The notes: generated by a model from the letters alone, not told the origin. A DNA stretch of 64,000 nucleotides from Methanomicrobium sp. W14 (GCF_017875315.1 NZ_JAGGMM010000002.1:620001-684000), one strand, 5' to 3'; shown: positions 17,830 to 27,622, counted from the first letter of the stretch. A program made the numbers and translations.

Positions 17830-18561
17830 ATGCTTAAAGTAGAAGACCTGCATGTGGAAGTGGAAGGAAAGGAAGTCCTTCATGGCATTGATCTTGAAAT
17901 AAAGGATGGTGAAACGCACGTTCTTATGGGCCCCAACGGATCGGGCAAGACCACGCTTCTCCGCTCGATAATGGGTTTTTCAAATTACAAGATAACAGGC
18001 GGGAGTATATTCTTCAAAGGCAAGGACATAACCGACATCCCTCTCCATGACAGGGCAAGATATGGTATGGGGATGATGTTTCAAAGGCCTCCTACCATTT
18101 CAGGGCTTAAACTCGGAAAACTTCTTGGTGCAATATCGGGCAATGCACCGGAAACAATTGGGAAATTTGCAGGGCAGATGCATATGGCCGACTTTTTGGA
18201 AAGAGACATCAACGCCGGTTTTTCAGGCGGAGAAATCAAAAGGAGCGAAGTTTTGCAGCTTTTAGTCCAGCACCCTGATTTTGTCATGCTTGATGAACCT
18301 GAAAGCGGAGTGGACCTTGAGAATATTTCTCTTATAGGTCGTTCAATTGCAAAACTGGTAGATAAGGATCGTCATATCGTTGACAGGCATAAATCCGGCC
18401 TTATAATTACTCACACCGGGTATATCCTGGATTATATTGAGGCTGATGCGGGACATATGCTGTGTGACGGAGAAATAAAGTGTCATGGCAACCCGCGTGA
18501 AATTTTAAAGCTTATTCAGGAAAGCGGATACAGGGAGTGCATAAGATGCCAGAAGAACTGA
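17830..18561 (+). CDS. sufC: SufC, Fe-S cluster assembly ATPase
   Basis: ABC-type ATPase of the SUF Fe-S assembly scaffold, cytoplasmic. Walker A GPNGSGKTT (near residue 36), signature FSGGEIKRSE, Walker B FVMLDEPESGVD, and H-loop IITHTG are all present. I start at the ATG giving MLKVEDLHVEV, the usual SufC opening, 243 residues; an upstream frame extension has no family similarity that I can see. It overlaps sufB by 16 bases. The pair forms the minimal two-gene SUF system (SmsCB) typical of methanogens. Confidence 0.95.
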   Translation: MLKVEDLHVEVEGKEVLHGIDLEIKDGETHVLMGPNGSGKTTLLRSIMGFSNYKITGGSIFFKGKDITDIPLHDRARYGMGMMFQRPPTISGLKLGKLLGAISGNAPETIGKFAGQMHMADFLERDINAGFSGGEIKRSEVLQLLVQHPDFVMLDEPESGVDLENISLIGRSIAKLVDKDRHIVDRHKSGLIITHTGYILDYIEADAGHMLCDGEIKCHGNPREILKLIQESGYRECIRCQKN

Positions 18562-19661
18562 TTTCATCAATATCTGACGCAGATAAAGAACGCCTTGAAA
18601 TGACAGGCATTGAGCTGGATGAAAAGAACCGGTCAGGCAGTTTCATACAGACGGACCAGCATATCCATCATTCATTCTCAAAGGTTGAGGGAATAGAGAT
18701 GCTTCCCGTTGACATAGCCCTTGAAAAGTATGACTGGCTTAAAGAGATGTTCTGGAGTCTTGTAAAGCCTGACAAGGATGAATATACGCAGTTTGTTCAT
18801 GAAAGGGAAGAAAAAGATGGTCCGCGTGGATTTGCGGTCATTGCAAAAAAGGGAAGCAAAAACATCTTCCCGCTTCAGTCATGTCTGTTCATGCAGAACT
18901 CCGAGGTGCAGACTGTCCATAATATTATTGTTGCGGAAGAAGGCGCAGAACTTCACCTGATAACAGGGTGCACAAGCAGCATAGGACGGGAAAAAGGCAC
19001 TCATTACGGTATAACCGAGACGTACGTCGGCAAAAATGCACTTGTCAGCAATACTATGATTCATACGTGGGGTGAGAATATACGCGTTCTTCCAAGAAGC
19101 TCCACGCGTGTAGAGGAGAACGGAACATTTCTTTCCAATTACGTGAGCATGAACCCTGTCGGGTATGTCCAGATGTACCCTGTTGCAGACCTTGTCGGTA
19201 AAAACGCCGTTGCAAGGTTTAATTCTATAGCGGTTGCACAGAAGGGTTCTGAACTTGATATGGGCCAGAAAGCCATACTCAACGCCGAAGGAACAAGTGC
19301 AGAGCTTATATCGCGTCTGATTACAACCGGCGGAAAAGCAATCTCGCGCTCACATATTGTAGGTGCGGCTCCTGAAACCAAGGGTCATATCGAGTGCAAG
19401 GGACTTATATTAAAGGACGGAACAATTCATGCAATCCCAGAGATAGAGGGCCGTCTTACAAACACCGAGCTTTCTCATGAGGCGGCTGTAGGAAAAATTG
19501 CCCGTGACGAGATAGAGTATCTTATGGCACGCGGCCTGAGCGAGGAAGAGGCAACGGCAACTATTATCCGTGGTTTTCTGGATGTCAAGGTCATTGGCCT
19601 TCCCGTGTCTCTCCAGAGTAAAATTGATGCGGCTATTGACGCGGCAGAGTCAGGCTTTTAA
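18546..19661 (+). CDS. sufB: SufB/SufD-family Fe-S scaffold protein
   Basis: Partner of SufC that forms the scaffold on which Fe-S clusters are built. The 371-residue length is at the short end, as in archaeal SmsB. The family core (HNIIVAEEGAELHLITGC, then a long beta-helix) and the C-terminal signature (ELSHEAAVGKIARDEIEYLM, then GLSEEEATATIIRGF) are clear. The ATG lies six bases after GGGAGTG within the end of sufC, so the two are translationally coupled. Confidence 0.94.
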   Translation: MPEELISSISDADKERLEMTGIELDEKNRSGSFIQTDQHIHHSFSKVEGIEMLPVDIALEKYDWLKEMFWSLVKPDKDEYTQFVHEREEKDGPRGFAVIAKKGSKNIFPLQSCLFMQNSEVQTVHNIIVAEEGAELHLITGCTSSIGREKGTHYGITETYVGKNALVSNTMIHTWGENIRVLPRSSTRVEENGTFLSNYVSMNPVGYVQMYPVADLVGKNAVARFNSIAVAQKGSELDMGQKAILNAEGTSAELISRLITTGGKAISRSHIVGAAPETKGHIECKGLILKDGTIHAIPEIEGRLTNTELSHEAAVGKIARDEIEYLMARGLSEEEATATIIRGFLDVKVIGLPVSLQSKIDAAIDAAESGF

Positions 19662-19687
19662 ACATATCACTCTATTTTTTTACTAAT

Positions 19688-20290
19688 ATGCCCTGTCATG
19701 ACATAACCCGTGCTCTTTCAGAGAGTACAATGATATATCCCGGGGACCCCGGGATTAAAATAAAAACTATTGAAAACTCCGGGTACAGAGTTTCGGAGAT
19801 ATGTTTCTCGACTCACAGCGGAACGCACATAGACGCACCTTCCCATTACATCAAAACGGCGATGACTATCGACAATATACCTCCTGCAGTTCTTATGGGT
19901 GAGGTAAGAGTTATAGACCTGACATCAGTTGAAGGTTCCATAGGAAGATATGACCTGAAGGGAAAGCTCCTGGGTTCCAAGCGTATACTTTTAAAGACTT
20001 CCTTCTCCGGCAAAAAGGAGTTTGAGGAGTGCTATACCCATATAACCTCCGAAGCTGCCGGATATCTGATTGAGCAGGGTGTATTTCTCCTGGGAATCGA
20101 CTCTCCGTCTGTGGAATCGTTTTCCGGGGACGGGTCTGTTCACAGGGCTCTTTTAAAGAGCAATATTGTAATAATCGAACTTCTTGACCTTTCCGTTATC
20201 GAAGAAGGCGTATACAGGCTTTGTGCCCTGCCGCTAAAACTGAAAGGTCTTGACGGGTCACCTGCAAGGGTGGTTTTATCTGATTTATGA
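19688..20290 (+). CDS. Cyclase-family metal-dependent hydrolase
   Basis: A 200-residue protein of the cyclase family (PF04199-type), which includes kynurenine formamidase and isatin hydrolase. The metal-binding signature is HSGTHIDAPSHY near residue 40, and LLGIDSPSVES follows in the usual place. There is no SD, so the mRNA is probably leaderless. Substrate is unknown; a tryptophan-catabolic role is unlikely in a methanogen and the family is broad. It is joined to the following gene by an ATGA overlap. Confidence 0.8.
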   Translation: MPCHDITRALSESTMIYPGDPGIKIKTIENSGYRVSEICFSTHSGTHIDAPSHYIKTAMTIDNIPPAVLMGEVRVIDLTSVEGSIGRYDLKGKLLGSKRILLKTSFSGKKEFEECYTHITSEAAGYLIEQGVFLLGIDSPSVESFSGDGSVHRALLKSNIVIIELLDLSVIEEGVYRLCALPLKLKGLDGSPARVVLSDL

Positions 20291-20913
20291 AAGGTTGTGG
20301 TTTTATGAGTATTTTGTCTGAAGCAGTTGATGAGCTTGAAAAAAAATTGTCCGGCAGCGGGTGCGATCACGGCACAGTCTCCATAAAAAAGGCCCCTGGT
20401 AAAAGGATTTGTCCATATGTGGACGGTGAATGCCTGGTAACCGAATACGGGGGCAAATCCTGTGAAATTGTTACTTCATATCCTCTTGAGGTCAATACCA
20501 AAGTCTCTTTTATGTACGGGAGACCCTTAAAATCCCCTGTCCAGAGGACTGCCGCATGCGCAATAATAAATACCCTTTCAAATTTTCTGTGTTTTACAAG
20601 AATTGCAAAAGCATGCGACGAAGGATCATGTGGCGACTGCTTAAAAGAACTTGTGGAACAGCTGAAAGGAAAAAAGGTGTACCTTAACGGAAACCTTCCC
20701 GGGCTTTGGAGCAGTATACCGGGGCAGACTGTAGACTCCCCTGAAGATGCGGATATAATAATTGTTTCAGGTGATGGTCTTTTTGATAATGATCTGCTTG
20801 AAGTTACCGAAAAATATCTGGGTAAAAAAAGGGTTATTTTTACAGGTCCCTCTACTGCCGGTGTATGTGTGATGAAAAATTATGAGCACTGGTGTCCCTA
20901 CGGGAAAAAGTAA
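20287..20913 (+). CDS. DUF364-like hypothetical protein
   Basis: A 208-residue soluble protein. The second half (ADIIIVSGDGLFDNDLLEV, then VIFTGPSTAGVCV) resembles the Rossmann-like putative heavy-metal chelation domain DUF364; the first half has a cysteine pair CDEGSCGDC and a further RICPYVDGEC. Family assignment is by pattern only. The first ATG overlaps the cyclase stop codon; a second ATG six codons on is equally possible. The cysteine content and the nearby suf genes make a metal role plausible but unproven. Confidence 0.55.
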   Translation: MKGCGFMSILSEAVDELEKKLSGSGCDHGTVSIKKAPGKRICPYVDGECLVTEYGGKSCEIVTSYPLEVNTKVSFMYGRPLKSPVQRTAACAIINTLSNFLCFTRIAKACDEGSCGDCLKELVEQLKGKKVYLNGNLPGLWSSIPGQTVDSPEDADIIIVSGDGLFDNDLLEVTEKYLGKKRVIFTGPSTAGVCVMKNYEHWCPYGKK

Positions 20914-21009
20914 TTCCTAAGATAAGAGGGGAACAGATATCATAATAACCAGTGCAACGTTTTTTGAACCGGGTAATTTTTATCTTATATCAGAAGGAGA
21001 ATTGATACT

Positions 21010-22275
21010 ATGCTTTTCGGCTCATCTGGAATCAGACGTTTGTTTGACAGGGAATTTTTAATGCTATCACTGGATGTCGGTTGTGTGGTCGGAAGCGGCC
21101 TTGGTTCTGTTATTACCGCAAGGGATACACGGACAACAGGAAAAATTCTTCAGGACGCTTTTATGTCAGGTGCGGTTTATTCAGGTGCGGAAGTGTATGA
21201 CGGGGGTATTGCACCGACCCCTACTGTTGCATATGCCGCAAAAGAAAGGGACGCCGGTTGCTGCGTTACTGCATCCCACAATCCCGAAAATTACAACGGC
21301 CTGAAGCTTATAAATCCGGACGGTTCAGCATTCACGAAAAAGCAGCAGGAGATAACTGAAGAAATGCTGTCTCGGGGTGTTCACGGTGACTGGAAAAAAC
21401 AGGGTGTAATAAGAACAACTGATATTATTGAACCGCATAAAGAGGCGATTCTTAGATCTGTACAGGTTTCAGGAGATATGGAAATGGTTGTTGACTGCGG
21501 CGGAGGTGCCGGATGCATGATAACACCGATACTTCTGAAGGACCTGGGGGTGAAGGTGCACTGTATCAACTGCAACGTAAGCGGCAGGTTCCCGAGGCCT
21601 TCCGAACCTCTTGAAAAAAATCTGTCCTATATAAGCAATATGGTTAAAAAAACCGGTTCCTGTGGGGCTGTTATTCATGACGGTGATGCGGACAGGTTTA
21701 TGGCATTCGACGAGAAGGGAAGATTTGTCGGAGGGGATAAAATGCTTATTCTTTTTGCAGAATATCTGGATGCAAAAAAAGTGGTTACAACCCAGGACGC
21801 CTCAATGGCAATAGAGGAGGTGGCAGACGTTCACAGGACACCGGTGGGAGATTCTTTTGTTTCGGAAGAACTCATTTCGTGGGGTGATTTCGGCGGAGAA
21901 CCTTCCGGAAGCTGGGTTTTTCCGAATCATTCACTTTGTCCTGACGGAATATATGCAGCAGCCCTCTTCTGTAAAATCGCATCTGAAAACAGCATCTCTT
22001 CCCTTGTTGATGAAATGCCTGATTATCCTCTTCTCAGGAGTTCATATGCATGCAAAGATGCACAGGGAGTTCTTCTTGAAATGGGAGCGGAAATTCCTAC
22101 GGACGGAATCAGGGTTGAAGGAGAAGACGGGTGGTGTCTTGTACGGGCAAGCGGAACGGAGCCGAAAGTGAGAATTACAGCTGAAGGGAAGACAGTTAGT
22201 ATTGCAAGGCAGATGGAGGAGAAAGGTCTTTCTCTTTTGAAGTCTGCAGGGAAAAGGTATAAGCAGTCGCAATAA
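21010..22275 (+). CDS. glmM: Phosphoglucosamine/phosphohexomutase
   Basis: Converts glucosamine-6-phosphate to glucosamine-1-phosphate (or related hexose phosphates). The catalytic serine loop is TASHNPENYNG near residue 93, the magnesium loop DGDADRF near 230, and the phosphate-binding loop RASGTEPKVRI near the C-terminus. Length 421 residues is normal. An AGAAGGAGA SD precedes the ATG. It is first in a four-gene operon with two nucleotidyltransferases and glmS, which makes a glucosamine specificity the best guess over mannose. Confidence 0.88.
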   Translation: MLFGSSGIRRLFDREFLMLSLDVGCVVGSGLGSVITARDTRTTGKILQDAFMSGAVYSGAEVYDGGIAPTPTVAYAAKERDAGCCVTASHNPENYNGLKLINPDGSAFTKKQQEITEEMLSRGVHGDWKKQGVIRTTDIIEPHKEAILRSVQVSGDMEMVVDCGGGAGCMITPILLKDLGVKVHCINCNVSGRFPRPSEPLEKNLSYISNMVKKTGSCGAVIHDGDADRFMAFDEKGRFVGGDKMLILFAEYLDAKKVVTTQDASMAIEEVADVHRTPVGDSFVSEELISWGDFGGEPSGSWVFPNHSLCPDGIYAAALFCKIASENSISSLVDEMPDYPLLRSSYACKDAQGVLLEMGAEIPTDGIRVEGEDGWCLVRASGTEPKVRITAEGKTVSIARQMEEKGLSLLKSAGKRYKQSQ

Positions 22276-22291
22276 AGGAGTAATAAACACG

Positions 22292-23494
22292 ATGGAATGC
22301 GTAATTCTTGCAGCCGGAGAAGGGAAAAGGATGAGGCCTCTTACAACCTCAAGACCGAAAGTAATGCTTCCTGTGGCGAACCGTCCTATGCTTGAGCATC
22401 TCGTTCTTGCAGTCCGTGATGCAGGTGTTTCCGATTTTGTTTTTGTGGTAGGGTATCATGAGCAGGAGATAAGAAACCACTTTAAAGACGGATCTTTCCT
22501 GGGTGTAAATATAAGATATACAACACAGAGACGCCAGATGGGAACAGCTGATGCGCTTCTTGCAGCACAAGGACTTGTAACCGGAAGGTTTCTCCTGTTA
22601 AACGGTGACATGATCCTGAAAACTGATGATATAAAAATTTTTTGCAAAAATCCTGCGCCCTGTGTGGGAACTTTTGAAAGCAGTCATCCCGAGGACTTTG
22701 GTGTTGTCATATCAGAAGGTACAACCGTTTCAGGCATATATGAAAAGTCAAAAAATCCGCCTGGAAATATTATTAACGCCGGGATTTACCTGTTTGATTT
22801 GGAAATATTTGATATCCTGAAAAATATCTCCATTTCCGAGAGGGGTGAATATGAGCTTACGGATGCACTGTCCGAATATATCAGTTCTCAGAGGCTTACT
22901 TCATGTATTATATCGTCGTGGTGCGATATAGGGGAACCGTGGAATCTGGTTGATGCAAATGAATCGCTTATGAAGAGTATCAGGGATGATATTTCAGGCA
23001 TAATCGAGAACGGTGTCTGTATCAGTGGAAATCTTGTCCTTGGAAAGGGAAGTGTCATAAAATCCGGTACTTATATCGAGGGCAACTGCATAATAGGGGA
23101 GAACTGCGATATCGGTCCTCACGCGTACATTCGCGGGTGCACATCAGTTGGCGATAACTGTCATATCGGTCATTCTGTAGAGGTAAAGAATTCAGTGATA
23201 TTCAGAGGCACCAAAATACCCCATTTTAACTATGTCGGAGACAGCGTCATAGGCTCGGGCTGCAATTTTGGAGCAGGCACAAAGATTGCGAACCTACGCC
23301 ATGACAGAAAGAATGTGAGGGTTGCAGGTACAGATACAAAAAGGCGTAAATTCGGTGCTGTTGTAGGGGACAACGTACAGTTGGGTATAAACTGTTCTGT
23401 TAATACCGGAACCGTAATCGGAAGCGGCGTTACTGCCTCACCGGGTTCCTGTATTGAGGGAGTTATAAGCGACAATTCAAAAATTGTCCGGTGA
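22292..23494 (+). CDS. Sugar-1-phosphate nucleotidyltransferase/left-handed beta-helix protein (GlmU-like), copy 1
   Basis: Bifunctional layout: N-terminal nucleotidyltransferase (LAAGEGKRMRPLT and RPKVMLPVANRPM at the start; LLNGDM near 105), then a left-handed beta-helix of hexapeptide repeats from about residue 235 (IIGENCDIGPHAYIRG). Archaeal GlmU-like proteins of this form make UDP-GlcNAc from glucosamine-1-phosphate by acetyl and uridylyl transfer. It is 400 residues and sits 16 bases after glmM. The next gene is a paralogue, so the two may have divided the acetyl- and uridylyltransferase roles or use different sugars. Confidence 0.85.
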   Translation: MECVILAAGEGKRMRPLTTSRPKVMLPVANRPMLEHLVLAVRDAGVSDFVFVVGYHEQEIRNHFKDGSFLGVNIRYTTQRRQMGTADALLAAQGLVTGRFLLLNGDMILKTDDIKIFCKNPAPCVGTFESSHPEDFGVVISEGTTVSGIYEKSKNPPGNIINAGIYLFDLEIFDILKNISISERGEYELTDALSEYISSQRLTSCIISSWCDIGEPWNLVDANESLMKSIRDDISGIIENGVCISGNLVLGKGSVIKSGTYIEGNCIIGENCDIGPHAYIRGCTSVGDNCHIGHSVEVKNSVIFRGTKIPHFNYVGDSVIGSGCNFGAGTKIANLRHDRKNVRVAGTDTKRRKFGAVVGDNVQLGINCSVNTGTVIGSGVTASPGSCIEGVISDNSKIVR

Positions 23495-23509
23495 AGGTGA
23501 ATTTTAAAA

Positions 23510-24661
23510 ATGCAGGCAGTAATTCTTGCAGGCGGAGAAGGATACAGGTTAAGGCCCCTGACACGCAGCCATCCTAAGGTCATGCTTCCTGTGGCAAACC
23601 GCCCGATAATAGATTATGTTATAGAAGCTCTTGTCAAAAACGGGATACGTGATATCATCATAGTTGCAGGGTACAGGCATGAGCAGCTTATCAGGTATCT
23701 CAATGATCTTGATATTAATGTAAAGATTGCAGTCCAGAAAAAACAGCTGGGAGCAGCAGACGCTCTTATGTGTGCAAAGGATATGATCTCAGGAGATTTT
23801 CTGCTTCTTCCCGGGGACAACTATATAGATGCAGAATCTATATCACGGATAAAAAACGAAAAAAATGCAATGCTTGTCGCAAAACACCCTTATCCGTCAA
23901 ATTATGGTGTTGTTGAGACAGAAAATGGATTCGTAAAGGAAATTGTGGAAAAACCTGAAGTCTCAGGAGATATGACTGTGAGTACAGGCATTTTTTCGTT
24001 GTCAAGAGACTTTACTGAATTTCTCTCCGGTTACCAGATTCCTGATGCAATAAGCAGTATGGTAAAGCATGGAATGAAAATAAAAGCTATTGCAGCTGCC
24101 GGGTGGCATGATGCTATTTATCCATGGGACCTTCTGGTTATGAACAAAATAACTTTGGAATATGCCAAAAATTTCCTTTCCGGTGAAATAAGCCGCAACT
24201 CGGTTATTTCAGGAAAGGTGTCCATAGGCCGCGGGTCAAAAGTGAGCCCTTTTGCAGTAATAATCGGTCCTGTGGTAATCGGAGAAGACTCCTATATCGG
24301 TCCCAATACCTGTATAATGCCGTATACTTCAATTGGTTCGAGAGTCAGGGTTGAGCCTTTTACCTGTGTTGAAAATTCGGTAATCATGAGTGATTCCATA
24401 ATAGGGTCTCATTCAAAGGTTGAAAAAGCGGTAATCGGAGAAGGCTCGGTACTTTCTGATCATACCTCGGTTGTTCCCGGAATTTATCTCAATGAAACTG
24501 ACGGGAAAATCATAAAAGGTGAATTTGGTGCAGTCATCGGTGAAGGAACTTATTCGGCTCCTTTTACGGTATACAGTCACTGTGTAGTCGGAAATATGTC
24601 ACGTGTGGAGACCGGCAGGGTGATTGAAGGAAGCCTGCCTGATAATACTATAGTAAGATGA
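23510..24661 (+). CDS. Sugar-1-phosphate nucleotidyltransferase/left-handed beta-helix protein (GlmU-like), copy 2
   Basis: Paralogue of the preceding gene: LAGGEGYRLRPLT and HPKVMLPVANRPI at the N-terminus, LLPGDN near 105, and a beta-helix region from about 230 (VIGEDSYIGPNTCI). It is 383 residues, 17 shorter than copy 1, with a less regular helix end. It begins 15 bases after copy 1 and precedes glmS by 26 bases. Either copy could be the UDP-GlcNAc pyrophosphorylase; the other might make UDP-glucose or dTDP-glucose. The duplication looks old, since identity is confined to the motifs. Confidence 0.83.
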   Translation: MQAVILAGGEGYRLRPLTRSHPKVMLPVANRPIIDYVIEALVKNGIRDIIIVAGYRHEQLIRYLNDLDINVKIAVQKKQLGAADALMCAKDMISGDFLLLPGDNYIDAESISRIKNEKNAMLVAKHPYPSNYGVVETENGFVKEIVEKPEVSGDMTVSTGIFSLSRDFTEFLSGYQIPDAISSMVKHGMKIKAIAAAGWHDAIYPWDLLVMNKITLEYAKNFLSGEISRNSVISGKVSIGRGSKVSPFAVIIGPVVIGEDSYIGPNTCIMPYTSIGSRVRVEPFTCVENSVIMSDSIIGSHSKVEKAVIGEGSVLSDHTSVVPGIYLNETDGKIIKGEFGAVIGEGTYSAPFTVYSHCVVGNMSRVETGRVIEGSLPDNTIVR

Positions 24662-24687
24662 TAAAGCTGTACCGGGTGGAATAGAGT

Positions 24688-26427
24688 ATGTGCGGAATAG
24701 TCGGCTATGTAGGAAGAAGAAGGGCTGCGCCTGTTATTATTGAGGGACTGAAAAAACTCGAGTACAGGGGATATGACTCTTTTGGTGTTGCCACTTCATG
24801 CAGCGGGATAGAGATGATAAAAAGACAGGGCAGGATCTCAGATTCTGGTGACTGTGCATCAGAGCTGTCCGGGTTTGCAGGAATAGGGCACACACGCTGG
24901 GCAACGCACGGTGTCCCTAATGACGTAAATGCCCATCCTCATACCGACTGCACCGGAAACATTGCAATTGTCCACAATGGCATTATTGAGAATTATATCG
25001 AATTAAAACGCCTTTTGATCTCTGAGGGGCATATTTTTTTGTCTGAAACAGACAGTGAGGTTGTCGCTCATCTTGTTGAGAAGTATTACAAAGGCGACCT
25101 TCTTAAAGCTGTATTCCTTGCAACGGAAAAACTTGAGGGGTCTTATGCTCTTCTCGTTATATGCGGGAGTGAGAAAAGAATAATTGCGGCAAGAAAAATG
25201 AGCCCTCTTGTAATCGGCGTCGGTGACGGTGAAGTCATTGCCTCCTCTGATATGACTCCTATTCTTGAATATGCCCGGAAGATGATATTCCTCGAGGACG
25301 GTGACGTCGCAGACGTAATGGAATCAGGTATTCAGGTGTACAACGAAAAAAATCCTGTTGAAAGGTCTCCGAAGATTGTGGAATGGGATTTTGAATCTGC
25401 AAAAAAAGGCGGTTTTGATCACTACATGTTAAAGGAGATCTTCGAGCAGCCTGATGTATTTTATAAAAGCTTCTCATCCGAAATTGATGAGGGTTCCATG
25501 CTTGATTTAAAGAAAGCTTCTTGTGTGACTGTCGTCGCCTGTGGGACCTCCTGGCATGCAGGGATGATCTTTCGGTATCTTATGGAAAAATACTGCAAAA
25601 TTCCGGTGAGAGTTGAGATAGCCTCGGAATTTTCAAATTTCACGCCATTACATGATTCAGTTATGGTTGCAGTTACACAGTCCGGTGAAACCGCCGATAC
25701 TCTTGCAGCTTTAAAATCCGCAAAAAAAGAGAATTTTACAACATTTGCCATAACAAACGTACCCGGAAGTTCGGTTACAAGAATTGCGGACCATGTTCTG
25801 TATACCTGTGCAGGACCTGAAATCAGTGTTGCTGCAACCAAGTCCTTTACTGCACAGGTTGCGGTACTCATGAAAATTGTCTCGTGCCTTTCAGAAAATT
25901 TCATTGAAAAAGAACTTTTGGGTATTCATCCCCTGATAGAGGAGGCTCTTTTGTTTGACGCACAGCCTGCTGCAGAAATATGCAGAAGTGCAAACAGCCT
26001 GTTTTTTGTAGGCCGGGGTGTTTATTATCCCGTTTCTCTTGAGGGCGCCCTTAAAATGAAAGAAATCACTTATATCCATGCTGAAGGCTATCCCGCAGGA
26101 GAACTTAAACACGGGCCTTTCTCACTTTTATGCGGTGAAACACCTGTTATAGCAATATGTACCGGAGATGACTCATATCCTGTGATGATGTCTAATATAA
26201 AGGAGATAAAGGCAAGAGGGGCACCTGTAATTGGAATAGGTTCTGCAGGAGATATAGACCTTGAAGAGATCTGCGACATCTATATTCCGCTTCCGAAGTC
26301 TTCCGGGATATGTGAGATAGTAACTGCATCAGTTATTCTTCAGGAGCTAGCGTACAAAACGGCTGTTCTTCTGGGAAGGGACGTTGACAAACCCAGAAAC
26401 CTTGCAAAAAGTGTGACAGTGATTTAA
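24688..26427 (+). CDS. glmS: Glutamine-fructose-6-phosphate aminotransferase
   Basis: Makes glucosamine-6-phosphate from fructose-6-phosphate and glutamine, the first step to UDP-GlcNAc. N-terminal class II amidotransferase with catalytic Cys2 (MCGIVGYVG), GHTRWATHG, and HNGIIENY; C-terminal double SIS isomerase domains with VTQSGETADT and the final DKPRNLAKSVTVI, the family hallmark. 579 residues, slightly short of the bacterial enzyme. Last gene of the glmM-(nucleotidyltransferase)2-glmS operon. Confidence 0.95.
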   Translation: MCGIVGYVGRRRAAPVIIEGLKKLEYRGYDSFGVATSCSGIEMIKRQGRISDSGDCASELSGFAGIGHTRWATHGVPNDVNAHPHTDCTGNIAIVHNGIIENYIELKRLLISEGHIFLSETDSEVVAHLVEKYYKGDLLKAVFLATEKLEGSYALLVICGSEKRIIAARKMSPLVIGVGDGEVIASSDMTPILEYARKMIFLEDGDVADVMESGIQVYNEKNPVERSPKIVEWDFESAKKGGFDHYMLKEIFEQPDVFYKSFSSEIDEGSMLDLKKASCVTVVACGTSWHAGMIFRYLMEKYCKIPVRVEIASEFSNFTPLHDSVMVAVTQSGETADTLAALKSAKKENFTTFAITNVPGSSVTRIADHVLYTCAGPEISVAATKSFTAQVAVLMKIVSCLSENFIEKELLGIHPLIEEALLFDAQPAAEICRSANSLFFVGRGVYYPVSLEGALKMKEITYIHAEGYPAGELKHGPFSLLCGETPVIAICTGDDSYPVMMSNIKEIKARGAPVIGIGSAGDIDLEEICDIYIPLPKSSGICEIVTASVILQELAYKTAVLLGRDVDKPRNLAKSVTVI

Positions 26428-26486
26428 AAAGTTAAAGAAATTATGATCTGGGGATTATTAAAGAACCCTGATACATTTATACGGTT

Positions 26487-27581
26487 TTATGTAGCCTTAT
26501 CCGGACTATTTTCAATGAACCTAATCCCGACATTGTCGGTTTTTGTTTCAAGGGCTATCTCAAGTCCTATGTCTTTTGCGATTTTTTCGACTTCGCATCT
26601 TCCCTTTTTTGTAATTACTGCAATAGAAGGTCCCACTGAGCTCATGCCAACAAATTCCAGCCCTGTTTCCTTAAGTCTGCTCATATAGTGGTATATTTCA
26701 AAAGAGTTGTGCTCGACTTCGGCACGTTTGGACCCCCTGAAATCTATCTCCCACATTATATCTCCGATTTTTTTCAGGTCCTTCTTTTTAAGTGCAGGAA
26801 TCAGGTCCATTAATATCATGTACGCCTTAAGCTCCCTGTCGCGGTAATCAAGTACTCTTGCCCTGTTCATAAGAAGCCTGAACTCCTCTTCGCCGGCCGA
26901 GTCTGCACTTGTCGGTGGCATAATTATGTAGACATTTTCATTCTCGGCAAATACACTGTGATAAACAAGCGTCAGGTCATCACCCATAACAGCCATTCCG
27001 CCGTATGTTGCAGCAGCGGGGCCGACTCCTGTTTCAAATCCACGAATTATCCTGCCGTCTGTTGTCTCTTCGACGTAGTTGCAGCCAATAAGAAGCCTGA
27101 TTTCTTCTGATGTAAGCGGGTTTCCTACAGCCCTGTTCATGGCGTGGCCCGCGGCAAGCATCACCGATCCGGTTGAGCCAAGTCCGATATGCTTTTTTTC
27201 GTGATACCTTATGCATATTTTAAATCCCCCGGAGTAGCCTGTTACTTTTTTGAAGACCTCAACAAAGTGCTTTATAATAGGCTTCCTGGAAAAGTCAATT
27301 TCTGTCTTTTCATCAGTACATTCGACGACTGCCGTTGTGTATACGCTTATGGCAAAACCCAGGCCGCCTCCTCCGGGCCGTTCGGGTGCGAAACGGTTCA
27401 TATCAAGAACTGAAAGGTGTATCCTTGCAGGAACTTTAACTTCAACCGGATTTCTATCAGATTTCAGCGCAAAATTTCTTTTGTCGATACCAAGAGTTTT
27501 TATGTTCTCGCCTATGCAGAAAGGCGAAAATTCATATTCAACAAGATCCAGGTCTCCGCCTCGGATCATCATTTTGGACAT
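26487..27581 (-). CDS. GHMP-kinase-fold protein, probably beta-RFAP synthase-like
   Basis: A 364-residue member of the GHMP kinase superfamily: ARIHLSVLDMN at the N-terminus, GGGGLGF, and the phosphate-binding motif HIGLGSTGSVML near 150. The RIHL-x4-N opening is like beta-ribofuranosylaminobenzene-5'-phosphate synthase, which makes the first committed precursor of methanopterin. Methanogens often carry more than one GHMP protein of this kind, so the exact role is uncertain. The start is the ATG after GGAGAA; a TTG four codons earlier is less likely. DUF2148 lies directly upstream. Confidence 0.55.
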   Translation of the reverse strand: MSKMMIRGGDLDLVEYEFSPFCIGENIKTLGIDKRNFALKSDRNPVEVKVPARIHLSVLDMNRFAPERPGGGGLGFAISVYTTAVVECTDEKTEIDFSRKPIIKHFVEVFKKVTGYSGGFKICIRYHEKKHIGLGSTGSVMLAAGHAMNRAVGNPLTSEEIRLLIGCNYVEETTDGRIIRGFETGVGPAAATYGGMAVMGDDLTLVYHSVFAENENVYIIMPPTSADSAGEEEFRLLMNRARVLDYRDRELKAYMILMDLIPALKKKDLKKIGDIMWEIDFRGSKRAEVEHNSFEIYHYMSRLKETGLEFVGMSSVGPSIAVITKKGRCEVEKIAKDIGLEIALETKTDNVGIRFIENSPDKAT

Positions 27582-27622
27582 TAAATTCTCCAAGTCAAAA
27601 ACAGAGCGGTAATTTACTTTCT

